In this document: positions 24,952 to 33,344 of the stretch, one piece after another
Layout of the letters: each line of letters starts with the position of its first letter
Position numbering within the stretch: position 1 is the stretch's first letter
Source of the DNA: Methylobacter sp.
Lineage (GTDB): Bacteria; Pseudomonadota; Gammaproteobacteria; Methylococcales; Methylomonadaceae
Reading direction: 5' to 3'
DNA length: 64,000 nucleotides
NCBI RefSeq assembly: GCF_004322395.1
Contig: NZ_SCTW01000015.1
Span: 1 to 64,000 of the forward strand
Notes under the pieces: generated by a model
Seen by the model: the letters and a program-made list of their open reading frames with translations, nothing else
What the model was told of the DNA's origin: nothing
Database searches by the model: none
Translations under genes and position numbers: made by a program

Positions 24952-26319
24952 ATGAGAATCATCGTCATAGGCGGTGTCGCAGCGGGCACAAAAGCAGCGG
25001 CAAAAGCGCATCGGGTTGATCCGAATAATGAAATCATCCTTTACCAGGATGAATCCGAAGTGTCCTACTCCGCTTGCGGATTGCCTTATGTTATTAGCGG
25101 TGTAATCGCCGATGAACGAAAAGTCATCATCAGGCAGCCTGAAGATTTTGCCAAGGACGGTATCCAGGTTTTTATACGGCACCGCGTGCTTGGCATCGAT
25201 ACTGGCAAACAGCAACTCACCGTAAGGAATCTGCAAAACAATACGGATTTTATCGTTAGCTATGATCGATTGATTATTGCAACCGGCGCTCGTCCAATAG
25301 TGCCGAATATTGAAGGAATAACATTGGAAGGCGTTTTGACCTTGCGCAATATCGCTGATCTGGCACGATTCAAAACATTGTTAAGCACAGTGCAGCCGCA
25401 AAAGGCCGTCATTATAGGCGCCGGGTATATCGGCTTGGAACTGGCCGAGACTTTCCATGAGCTAAATATAACAACCACCATCATCGAAAAGGCCCCCCGT
25501 ATTTTGCCGAAATCCGATCCGGAAATGGCTCAACTCGTACATGACCATTTGCTGGAAAACCAGGTTGAAATAATACTTGGCGACGGTTTAGCCAAACTTG
25601 ACGGCAACAATGGCCGAGTGACTTCCGTGGAGACGGAATGCGGAAAAATAATACCTGCCGATCTCGTTGTGATCGCCATTGGTGCAAAACCTAATGTGGA
25701 ACTGGCAAAAGAGGCCGACATTGAACTCGGGATCACCGGAGCCATTGCTGTTGATTCAAGAATGGAAACCAACATACCGGGCATTTACGCCGCCGGTGAT
25801 TGTTGTGAAACAGTCAACCGGATAACAGGTGCAACAACATGGATGCCTTTGGGCGATATCGCCAATTTACAAGGCCGTGTTGCAGGGGAAAACGTTGCGG
25901 GGGGCGACGCCCATTTCCCCGGCGTTTTTGGAACGGCAATATTCAAGACCTTTAAATTGACAGTCGCAATGACCGGTTTATCTGAGCAATCCGCGCTGGA
26001 ATCGGGGCTTGATCCCATTTCGATTAAAACGGAAGGAAGCGACCGAGCTCGGTATTATCCCGGTAAACAAGATTTTTCCTTAAAACTCATCGCCGATCGG
26101 AAAGATGGCAGACTATTGGGCGCTCAAGCGATTGGTCTTGGGAGTGTCGATAAAATGATCGATATCGCAGCTACCGCATTACTGGGTAAGCTGACTTGCT
26201 CTGATCTTGAAAACGCAGACCTCGCTTACTCGCCACCCTTCAGTCCGGTGCTATCGCCAATCATCGTAGCGGCCGGTGTCTTACACAGTAAATTGAGCAA
26301 ATTAAGTTTAACCGGCTAA
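24952..26319 (+). CDS. CoA-disulfide reductase/NADH oxidase-type flavoprotein
   Basis: A 455-residue pyridine-nucleotide disulfide oxidoreductase of the single-cysteine type. It has an FAD site at the N-terminus (IGGVAAGTKAAAKA), redox Cys42 in YSACGLPY, an NAD site IGAGYIGLELAE, and the second FAD motif YAAGDC. Relatives reduce CoA disulfide, persulfides, or oxygen. It lies 17 bp after the xcbE-like gene and closes the operon. A thiol-reducing role, either the last reduction in CoM synthesis or keeping CoM reduced, is a reasonable inference. Confidence 0.85.
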   Translation: MRIIVIGGVAAGTKAAAKAHRVDPNNEIILYQDESEVSYSACGLPYVISGVIADERKVIIRQPEDFAKDGIQVFIRHRVLGIDTGKQQLTVRNLQNNTDFIVSYDRLIIATGARPIVPNIEGITLEGVLTLRNIADLARFKTLLSTVQPQKAVIIGAGYIGLELAETFHELNITTTIIEKAPRILPKSDPEMAQLVHDHLLENQVEIILGDGLAKLDGNNGRVTSVETECGKIIPADLVVIAIGAKPNVELAKEADIELGITGAIAVDSRMETNIPGIYAAGDCCETVNRITGATTWMPLGDIANLQGRVAGENVAGGDAHFPGVFGTAIFKTFKLTVAMTGLSEQSALESGLDPISIKTEGSDRARYYPGKQDFSLKLIADRKDGRLLGAQAIGLGSVDKMIDIAATALLGKLTCSDLENADLAYSPPFSPVLSPIIVAAGVLHSKLSKLSLTG

Positions 26320-26566
26320 GCATTTAATTAATTTTCGAGTGTTAATCACTATACAAAACCTACCAGATAACTACAGAAATCAACATTGAAAACTTCCCAT
26401 GCACCAGGAATGCTACCTATGAAATCAATATCTTACAGCATATTAAGTTGGTAAAGTCAGTGTTGATAACTGGAAAATATTGGGCGCTGATTGACTTATT
26501 TTCAGCCTTTAACAGCATAAAGATTGATTTAGAATGATATTTTAAAATTGAAAAACCGAGTAAAGT
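26320..26566. other. Intergenic, right edge of the CoM operon
   Basis: No gene seen and no clear terminator after the operon. It contains one end of the dispersed repeat family at about 26461-26495 (complement reads GTCAATCAGCGCCCAATATT and continues to TTCCAGTTATC). Confidence 0.5.
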
Positions 26567-26694
26567 CGTTTGTTGCCGGTAACTGCGGCGCGGCTGGTGT
26601 GACTCTTGAAGACCGTGAGGACTTGTTGGGTCATCATGCTGGACACATCACTACGCATTACAGCAAGGTGGAAATCACCCGACTGATTGAATGA
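26567..26694 (+). pseudogene. C-terminal remnant of a tyrosine recombinase
   Basis: About 42 codons ending LEDREDLLGHHAGHITTHYS plus a short tail, the terminal part of a phage-type integrase with the Tyr nucleophile. The N-terminal part, including the catalytic Arg, is gone. It lies 140 bp before the first tRNA-Lys attachment copy, as in the two copies to the right, but its sequence differs, so it came from a separate element. Confidence 0.75.
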
Positions 26695-26833
26695 ATTGCT
26701 TTGCGATGGTAAACATCGACCAGAATTGTGACGCTGATTAAATATGCTTAATCGTCAAAAAATCGGAAATAGAAATGACAGGCATAAAAAAAGTTGCCTT
26801 TGAAGACTAACAGATTGATTAGTAATAACTTTG

Positions 26834-26879
26834 TGGTGGGCCGTGCGCGATTCGAACGCGCGACCATCGCATTAAAAGT
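26834..26879. repeat. tRNA-Lys 3'-end attachment copy 1
   Basis: 46 bp matching the 3' half of tRNA-Lys (T arm, variable loop and part of the anticodon arm, CCA included) with one change in the acceptor. It diverges right after ATTAAAAGT, within the anticodon stem. It marks an old integration junction. Confidence 0.85.
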
Positions 26880-27048
26880 TCGATTCTAATCTATATCAAA
26901 CAACTGCATACTACTTATAAATCCATATAATTAGAAGCTTATCAGCAATTAGACATCATGTAAAGTCGTTAAAAGTAGCAAGAAGTAGTACAAACCACTG
27001 TAGTTTTGTAAACTGTATTTAATGTGTCGATAACTATCCCAAGATGAA

Positions 27049-27660
27049 ATGAATGACATTAGCTTTGAGAATATTAAAATACGGCCTGACATTTTTCCGT
27101 CAAAATGGCATTACAAAAACCTTAATCCAGAAGATGTTGAATGGATAACAGGAGGAATTAATCGAGCCAGCCAACTCACGACAAATTCTAGGCTTAATAG
27201 CTCTTACTGGAAGAAAATCTCCTTAGACAAGTTGGTTGAATCATATGGCGATGCGTGGAATTATAATGACCAGATGATTATTTGCGTTTGGGACGCTCAT
27301 CAAAAAGAAAGTGAACCGCCTATCGGTTTCATTTCGTTTGATGTTTCTTGGCACGAAACCACAACTAAAAAAATAAATGACCTCTTTCTTACCATTAACC
27401 TTATTTGGGTTCGTCCTAATAAACGTGGATTAGGAGGAATAAGCGCAAGGCATATTACATCTCACCTGATCTTATATTTTGAAAGCTGCAAACTTTATCA
27501 CCCGTTTGTTGCATTGAAAGGCTTAACCGTTTTTTATTATGCGGATTTTGACTCATTAGGTGGAGAAAAAATTTCCTATATCATCCAGAAAAATCTGGAA
27601 AACATGAAATACAACAATACTTGGAAAATCAGAGAACTAAACTTTGATGTCGGCTTTTAA
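27049..27660 (+). CDS. Hypothetical protein, possible GNAT-like acetyltransferase
   Basis: 203 residues, AT-rich codons. A central segment (INLIWVRPNKRGLGGISARH) resembles the acetyl-CoA-binding motif A of GNAT acetyltransferases, with flanking strands rich in aromatic residues. It is otherwise unrecognised. It lies in the short element between attachment copies 1 and 2, so it is probably cargo. Confidence 0.55.
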   Translation: MNDISFENIKIRPDIFPSKWHYKNLNPEDVEWITGGINRASQLTTNSRLNSSYWKKISLDKLVESYGDAWNYNDQMIICVWDAHQKESEPPIGFISFDVSWHETTTKKINDLFLTINLIWVRPNKRGLGGISARHITSHLILYFESCKLYHPFVALKGLTVFYYADFDSLGGEKISYIIQKNLENMKYNNTWKIRELNFDVGF

Positions 27661-27677
27661 CGACTATGCCACACTGC

Positions 27678-28079
27678 TTAATTTTGTGGTGAAGTAGCAA
27701 ACTTCACAATATCCTCATTACAATTTATATCAGCCATAACAATCCCTTCTTTTTCAATTTGCTCTTTAATGTCATTGAACGCATCGAATAGATTGCTTTG
27801 GCTGTCATCAGGCGCATCGTAGGCAAATAAAATCTCATCTGGACGGATAAAACGATACTTTTCCAATTGCTGAACTTTTGCAAGCCAAGAAAGACCGTGG
27901 TCAATCAACTGACTAGGCTTATCTTGCTTAAAGTGAATCGGTTTGATAACTGATTGCTTAGTATTTTTGCAAACGAAGGGAAATTTAACCTCATACTTAT
28001 CCGCCTCACCAATCGCGCCTTCCTTGTATTTTTCGCCAAGATTGCAATGGTTAAGCAAGTCTCGCACCTGCTTTCTCAT
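27678..28079 (-). CDS. Hypothetical protein, probably 5'-truncated
   Basis: 133 residues from the first ATG, but the same frame stays open and protein-like upstream to about 28194 (DKLFEHYIHRSFIYEPG) before a stop, with no good start there. This suggests that the 5' end was removed, next to the half repeat copy at 28215. No domain recognised. Charged and soluble, with the motif IRPDEILFAYDAPDD. Confidence 0.55.
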   Translation of the reverse strand: MRKQVRDLLNHCNLGEKYKEGAIGEADKYEVKFPFVCKNTKQSVIKPIHFKQDKPSQLIDHGLSWLAKVQQLEKYRFIRPDEILFAYDAPDDSQSNLFDAFNDIKEQIEKEGIVMADINCNEDIVKFATSPQN

Positions 28080-28214
28080 TTTCTCTTCATGCCCAGGCTC
28101 ATAGATAAAACTACGATGAATATAATGTTCAAACAGCTTATCGACAGTAGCAACTGGATTTGTGCAGAATAAAGCCCGGCTATTGCTGAAACGAACAATA
28201 TCTTCACGACAACG

Positions 28215-28300
28215 GTGTTAATCGGCGTGCAAATTTTGCCAGTTCCTTTTAAAAAACAGCATCCTTATTTACCAGCTAAAATTTTTATCTTGTTGTTTTT
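28215..28300 (+). repeat. Half copy of the MITE-like repeat
   Basis: About 86 bp nearly identical to the complement of the right 90 bp of the repeat at 30472-30613, starting GTTAATCGGCGTGCAAATTT. It stops abruptly at about 28300, so it is a truncated copy. Confidence 0.8.
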
Positions 28301-28419
28301 ATGATTTTCCGGGGAGTCGCTATTTTTGCGAAAGCTTTTATGGGCATCCCTGCCCAACAAGCGGCAAAAACTACGCGACCGCTAATGCCTGCGGCGGCCC
28401 CAGCCGTCCTGCTTCTTTC

Positions 28420-28447
28420 GTTGGATACCCAACAAGGGGTATCCAAC
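28420..28447. repeat. Perfect hairpin in a gene-free 290-bp stretch
   Basis: GTTGGATACC and GGTATCCAAC flank an eight-base spacer. The surrounding 28301-28590 has open frames on both strands but none looks like a protein. It is probably an interspersed repeat inserted in the 5' part of the integrase pseudogene. Confidence 0.5.
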
Positions 28448-28589
28448 ATCATTCTCGCAATGACTCGACGCGATGTCGGGAAAGCCTGCATTTTCACTAC
28501 GCAAAAAGACGCTTCGTGAAAACACATGCGCTATCGCTTCTGGGGACTACTCGACTCCTGTCTCGCAGCGATCGCCGGGAGCAAGGAAT

Positions 28590-29312
28590 TAAAAGCGCAA
28601 CCGTTGTCAGAGAGCTTGCAGTAGTGAGGCGCCTTCTGACATTGGCTTCCAGGGTTTGGCGTGATCTGGATAATCAACCGTGGTTAATGGTGGCGCCATT
28701 ACTACGGATGCCAAACTGGAAAGATGCGGCGCAGCCCTATCCGCTTTCAATTGATGAGCAAAGGCGATTTTTTAAAGAATTGCCCGTGCATTTGGCAGAA
28801 ATGGCGCTTTTTGCGATCTATACCAGCGCTCGTGAGAATGTGGTGGCTGAATAGCGCTGGGCTTGGGAAATCAAGGTGTCTGAAATCGGGTCATCGGTAT
28901 TTCTAGTACCTGGCGAGTTCACCAAAAACGAAACCACGTGCCTGATTGTGCTAAATAGTGTGGCTCAAAAGATTGTCGAATGTCGACGAGGAATACAGGA
29001 AACTCACGTATTTGGCTATCGAGGTAAACCTGTTGATCGGATGCATAATTCAGCGTGGAAAAAAGCCTGGTTAAGAGCAGAGCTGCCAGTAGGTGCTAAC
29101 ACGTATTGTCGGGGCCACACAACTTGCGACACACCTTTGCAAGGCGTCTACGATTAGCTGGGGTGCCTTTAGAAACAAGAAAAGCCTTGATGCACCACAT
29201 AGACGGTGACATTACGGTTCACTATTCGCCAGCAGAGGTTGGAGAACTACTGAGCGCGGTCGAGAAATTGACCCAGGTAGAAGGGGTGACCATGCTGCGA
29301 TTAGCCTCATGA
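28590..29312 (+). pseudogene. Tyrosine recombinase, degenerate (stop and frameshift)
   Basis: Reads as a phage integrase from VVRELAVVRRLLTLA through the Arg-containing YTSARENVV to the C-terminal HIDGDITVHYSPAE with the Tyr nucleophile. A TAG at 28852-28854 interrupts it, a frameshift near 29107 breaks the LSGPHNLRHTFARR segment, and the N-terminal domain is missing. It ends about 90 bp before attachment copy 2. Confidence 0.85.
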
Positions 29313-29398
29313 TTTACCCAGTGGGTAATTTTAAAAACAGCAGGCATAAAAAACCAGCTGATAACGACATCTAACTGGTTGATTTTCTTGTACTTTGG

Positions 29399-29446
29399 TG
29401 GTGGATCGTGCGCGATTCGAACGCGCGACCATCGCATTAAAAGTGC
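29399..29446. repeat. tRNA-Lys 3'-end attachment copy 2
   Basis: 48 bp matching the 3' part of the intact tRNA-Lys at 46037-46085 apart from one base in the acceptor, diverging after AAAAGTGC. It is the right end of a longer direct repeat that starts in the integrase at about 29095 and recurs at 45735-46085. Confidence 0.88.
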
Positions 29447-29608
29447 ACCCATCAGAACAATATCAATTATAAATCAATGACATAGGATACGGTCATTGCG
29501 TGACTTTGCACGACAGTGCATAACGAATCACAACCGAAACACGCAAAATTCACGCAATATCAGGTAACGGTTTTGACAATATTCGGCTACGAAGTACTCT
29601 AATTGTCG

Positions 29609-29911
29609 TTAGAAATTTCGGTCATAATCCATGCGCTCATGAAGTATACGAGATACCAAGATCGCATTAGGGACTATTCGATAGATAATGATGTGTTTCC
29701 CAGCTGGAAAGCAGCGATGCTCCGAAGAAATCTTTTTCTTCCGATGACCAATCTCAGGGTTCTGCTGAATGGTCCTCAAAGCTTTGTCTAAGACGGTCCG
29801 ATAAATATAAACTTGATTCTCACCCCAGGATTCCAAGGTGTATTGCAGGATGTCAGCAAAGTCATCTTCGGCCTGAGGCGATAGGATTAACGATAATTCA
29901 CCCCCTGACAT
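29609..29911 (-). CDS. parE: RelE/ParE-family toxin
   Basis: 100 residues from the ATG at 29911, which overlaps the antitoxin gene by 14 bp; the longer frame lacks support. ParE-like pattern: LSPQAEDDFADILQYT at the N-terminus, IGHRKKKISSEHRCF in the centre, and HIIIYRI then ILHERMD at the C-terminus. ParE proteins inhibit DNA gyrase, whereas RelE relatives cut mRNA; which applies is not visible. Second gene of the pair with the ParD-like protein. Confidence 0.85.
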   Translation of the reverse strand: MSGGELSLILSPQAEDDFADILQYTLESWGENQVYIYRTVLDKALRTIQQNPEIGHRKKKISSEHRCFPAGKHIIIYRIVPNAILVSRILHERMDYDRNF

Positions 29912-30179
29912 CTGAACTGATTTTTTTGCCGTTACGAGAATTCTCAAATGCTTTTTCAGTGATGTCTTCCAGCCGTTTGACAGAATAAGGGAGACCTTCA
30001 CCACGGGTTAACTGATCATCGCCGATCTTCACAGCAGCCCTGAGTTTTTCTAATTTTTCGTCTTCTTCCCACATGCGACGGATGGCATCCCGTACAACTT
30101 CCGAAGCATTGCTATAAAAACCAGTCCCGACTTTGGCTTGTAGATATTGTTCGATTTCAGGGGATAAATTGATATGCAT
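29898..30179 (-). CDS. parD: ParD-like ribbon-helix-helix antitoxin
   Basis: 93 residues. The N-terminal ribbon-helix-helix (MHINLSPEIEQYLQAKV, SNASEVVRDAIRRMWE) is typical of the ParD/CopG antitoxin family; the charged C-terminal tail would bind the toxin. It precedes and overlaps the toxin gene, giving an autoregulated operon. It lies just inside attachment copy 2, where it can stabilise the 16.6-kb segment. Confidence 0.88.
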   Translation of the reverse strand: MHINLSPEIEQYLQAKVGTGFYSNASEVVRDAIRRMWEEDEKLEKLRAAVKIGDDQLTRGEGLPYSVKRLEDITEKAFENSRNGKKISSDVRG

Positions 30180-30471
30180 GGTCTACCTCGATTAAGTATA
30201 CATAATACTTACATATAACATACATAAATAAACTTTTTTCCGCAATGTATGTTAATCAACTTATAAAAATCGCCAGTTTTTTAGCGTTCTTATCAACGTA
30301 GTAAATGAACAGACCGAAGGATAAAGATTGAAATTATTTTCTTTGGATATCGTAATACTCTTGGGAAGCTAAACCTTATCAATGGGTTGGTCAGATTCAA
30401 ATCGAAAATCTGTTGGTGAATATACCAATGAAGAAATCGAGGGTTTACTTCGTTTCAATCAGCGCTTATCT

Positions 30472-30613
30472 GTTAATCAGCGCCCAATTTTTTCCAGTTT
30501 CAGCATCGGTTATGCTCGTCATTAAAATCATAAAACCACAAGATAAAACTTTTAGCTGGTAAATAAGGATGCTGCTTTTAAAAGAAACTGGCAAAATTTG
30601 CACGCCGATTAAC
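30472..30613. repeat. MITE-like element with 29-bp inverted ends
   Basis: 142 bp whose ends, GTTAATCAGCGCCCAATTTT and GTTAATCGGCGTGCAAATTT (complement), each continue to CCAGTTT, giving imperfect inverted repeats around an 85-bp centre with no gene. It appears inserted in an RCC1-repeat pseudogene, since the protein frame (WGNNYYG) runs straight into its right end. Confidence 0.75.
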
Positions 30614-30815
30614 AGACCATAGTAATTATTTCCCCACGCCACAACTATACCGTCATGTTTCAATGCCGGAGTGGTAGTCTCCTGCTGCTATAGCCTTAAC
30701 GTTATTTAATTGAGGAGGAATAGTAGCCTCACCGTTCCTGTTATATCCCCAGCCCGCTACCGTACCATCGGCTTTAAGTGCAAGAGAATGAGAGCATCCT
30801 TGCTCTCAATTATCT
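30614..30815 (-). pseudogene. RCC1/BNR-repeat protein remnant
   Basis: The minus strand encodes two RCC1-type repeats (SLALKADGTVAGWGYNRNG, then LKHDGIVVAWGNNYYG) with a frameshift between them and no start or end. It is cut on the left by the MITE-like element. A relic of a larger surface or adhesin-like protein. Confidence 0.65.
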
Positions 30816-30824
30816 AAGTAGAGG

Positions 30825-33308
30825 TTACTGCCAGCATTGATCTAAACTACAGACAAAACCAATCGGATGATGGGTAAAGTGCATTACTGACATACGTTCA
30901 CCGCCATGCGCATAAGCACGCTCTTTAGTTATCCATTCCCCGCGTAGTCTAAGGGCCGTTCCCGTTTGAATGCTTGGGACGGGTCTGGCTAGCCCAAGCC
31001 GGTCACCAAAGCGGATCGATAGAAAAACCTGCTCCTGATCGGCAATCACTCGCTGAAGATCGGCATTGACATCTTGGTCACCTTCAATTGACTCGGTTAC
31101 TGTGAGGATGACATGTTGATGGCGATCCCCCCCATTATTTTCGATACCAAGATATTCCGCGACTATGGTCTCGATTTCGACGACATCCCGTTGGCGCCGC
31201 TCACGCATTTTCTTGCGGCGCGCTTCTAGTCCCAACGGGGCCTCTTCCGGTTGTACTTCAATTGTTTGGGACTGTGTATAAGCCGTAAGAAACGACTCGA
31301 AACTGTCAAATTGCCCAAATCCCTTTGTACGAATACTCGATCTGCGCGGATGTTGAATATCCATCAAGCTTCTTAAAGGACGGTCTGTTGTGTCCCCTTG
31401 CATAACATCAGCTGCTAAAACATTCGCGCCGAATGCGATGCCGGTGAGTTGCTCGAGGCGGGCAATGGAGACTTGAAAATTATTGAAAGTACCGACCGGT
31501 AGGCGTTCGAAAGTGATATTCCGAGCGTATTGTTTTTGACTGACCACATAGGCACTGGAGTAAAGCTTGCCTGTAGCGTCGATAACCACAACCACTTTCC
31601 AGAAAGCCTGCGGAATCTTCACGCCACGGTGGAGCTCGTCGTCGCCCCGAAACAGAGGGCCCGTAAAAACCGTGGCCCGCAGGTCATCCTGGTCCGTATT
31701 CGTCAAGATAAAGTTTTCGAGCCCTTGCCAGAGCGATTCCCCCTGATTGAATTCCCAGTATTGGGGAGAACAGTTGGTCCAATGGAAAGTATCTTCGTTT
31801 GCGCGGGCTAAAGTTGCGGCATCACCCCAAACCGGGTCAAGCCGGCGCACCAGATGTCCCCGGTCAAAATAATTGCCATTGGGCTCGTTGCCGTAAAGTT
31901 CATCACCGACTTGGAGTTCTTCAGGCAGGCGAGGGTCGTAGAACCAGGCATCATTTCCCCGGTCGAGGCTGACCGACTGAGTGCCATCGATATTTACAGC
32001 CGTAAAAAATGCAAGTCGACGATCGGTGTTGAAAACGATGGAGAAATGCTCATAGCGCAATTCCCCGTCAGCATTACCCTGAATCGAGGCTACTTGGCCG
32101 AAGCGTAGTGCCCGGTCGGTCAGCGTGGGGAGCGGCACTTCCTGGCCAAGAAAATTCGCATCATAGCCGACCCGGCCGGCATAGTAATTTATAGGATGGG
32201 TCCGACGACGAACTCGGCGTTCAGCTTCCGCGACTTCAGGCGAAGCCGGTGCTGGTAAGGCAGGGCTTACAATGCTGATTTTCTCGTTACGACCTGCGAG
32301 CGGGCGAATGCCATCAATGTCGTCGAGTAAGGCTTTCACCAGGAGCGGAGGATTTGGCGCATTTTTCTGTTGCGCACGGATATTGCTGAGGATCGAACTG
32401 ACGCGGATGCCCTCATTCGCTTCCCAACGCAAGAGATCTTCAGGCAAATGGCTGGCCACTTCTTCTGAGACCCACTCGCCCGTAGTCCGTTGGTACTGGA
32501 TAGCCCCGTTCTTTGTTCGGGCCACTGGTACGCCGCTATGATGGACGGCTACGACCTGCCAATTGTCGTTGAAGGTGGGAGAGCCGGATGAGCCAGGTGC
32601 TGTGTCCGAGGCATACCAAAGAAAGTCCTGCCGAAATTCAGCATGGCCATCACCGATCTGGATCACTTTATTTTCCCGAATGGCGATAAACTTTTCGTCC
32701 CCATTGGGGTGTTGAATCACGGTCACAAATTCGCCTTCCTGAACTTTATGGATCCCTGGCTCCAGGCGTAGAAAGCCGAATTCATCAAGGGTCGCCATGC
32801 CGTCGACCGAGCGCTCCATCACGGCCACCACCGTAAAATCGAGGCTGTCCCTGGGGACGGTAATGAAGGTACTGTCGGGGTCAAGACGAAAGCGTCGGCT
32901 GGTCTTGAATTGACCGTTCGCATCGCGTTCGTATCCAAATTCGATGATGGCCCGTCGCGCCTCGTCAATGGAGCCGATGACATGGTTATTGGTGATCATC
33001 AATCTCGGTGTAATCAGGAATCCGGTTCCCCAACTGCCGCTTCCCCCAAAGTCTTCGGGGACATCGACGCGTCCAACGGCAGCAGAAGCCAATTGACCTC
33101 GGGCGAGATAGTTAACGGGTAAAAGATCATTGCGGCCAATAAATCGCTCAAAGTCTCGGCCTGTAAAGCCCCCGCCACTGCGGGCCAAATGGGTGAGGCG
33201 AGCTCCCAAAACCGCATCACTGGGTTTTGGTGCTGGGCGTTTCTTCAATGTTCGTATCAGACCGATAAATTCTGGCGAGTATTCTTTTTTAATATCAAAG
33301 TAGGCCAT
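30825..33308 (-). CDS. Trypsin-like protease fused to a DNA/RNA non-specific endonuclease
   Basis: 827 residues without a signal peptide. Residues about 75-260 are a trypsin-fold protease with the triad His109 (TNNHVI), Asp157 (DSLDF) and Ser241 (GSSGSP). Residues about 395-640 are an NucA-type endonuclease with DRGH (His485) and the Asn of TNCSPQ. The last 100 residues end with RLRGEWI and HFTHHPIG, similar to a small OB-like domain (DUF3465-like). Fusion of two degradative enzymes in one cytoplasmic protein suggests an effector, perhaps in defence or conflict. It is followed in the operon by an SGNH hydrolase. Confidence 0.85.
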   Translation of the reverse strand: MAYFDIKKEYSPEFIGLIRTLKKRPAPKPSDAVLGARLTHLARSGGGFTGRDFERFIGRNDLLPVNYLARGQLASAAVGRVDVPEDFGGSGSWGTGFLITPRLMITNNHVIGSIDEARRAIIEFGYERDANGQFKTSRRFRLDPDSTFITVPRDSLDFTVVAVMERSVDGMATLDEFGFLRLEPGIHKVQEGEFVTVIQHPNGDEKFIAIRENKVIQIGDGHAEFRQDFLWYASDTAPGSSGSPTFNDNWQVVAVHHSGVPVARTKNGAIQYQRTTGEWVSEEVASHLPEDLLRWEANEGIRVSSILSNIRAQQKNAPNPPLLVKALLDDIDGIRPLAGRNEKISIVSPALPAPASPEVAEAERRVRRRTHPINYYAGRVGYDANFLGQEVPLPTLTDRALRFGQVASIQGNADGELRYEHFSIVFNTDRRLAFFTAVNIDGTQSVSLDRGNDAWFYDPRLPEELQVGDELYGNEPNGNYFDRGHLVRRLDPVWGDAATLARANEDTFHWTNCSPQYWEFNQGESLWQGLENFILTNTDQDDLRATVFTGPLFRGDDELHRGVKIPQAFWKVVVVIDATGKLYSSAYVVSQKQYARNITFERLPVGTFNNFQVSIARLEQLTGIAFGANVLAADVMQGDTTDRPLRSLMDIQHPRRSSIRTKGFGQFDSFESFLTAYTQSQTIEVQPEEAPLGLEARRKKMRERRQRDVVEIETIVAEYLGIENNGGDRHQHVILTVTESIEGDQDVNADLQRVIADQEQVFLSIRFGDRLGLARPVPSIQTGTALRLRGEWITKERAYAHGGERMSVMHFTHHPIGFVCSLDQCWQ

Positions 33309-33344
33309 GACTGATTCCTGTTGTGACTAAAAAATTTTTAGGTG

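Noticed and set aside
28285-28527. Short frames around the 28.4-kb hairpin
   Set aside because: Both strands are open because of G+C-rich repeat-like DNA; no start signal and no recognisable family.
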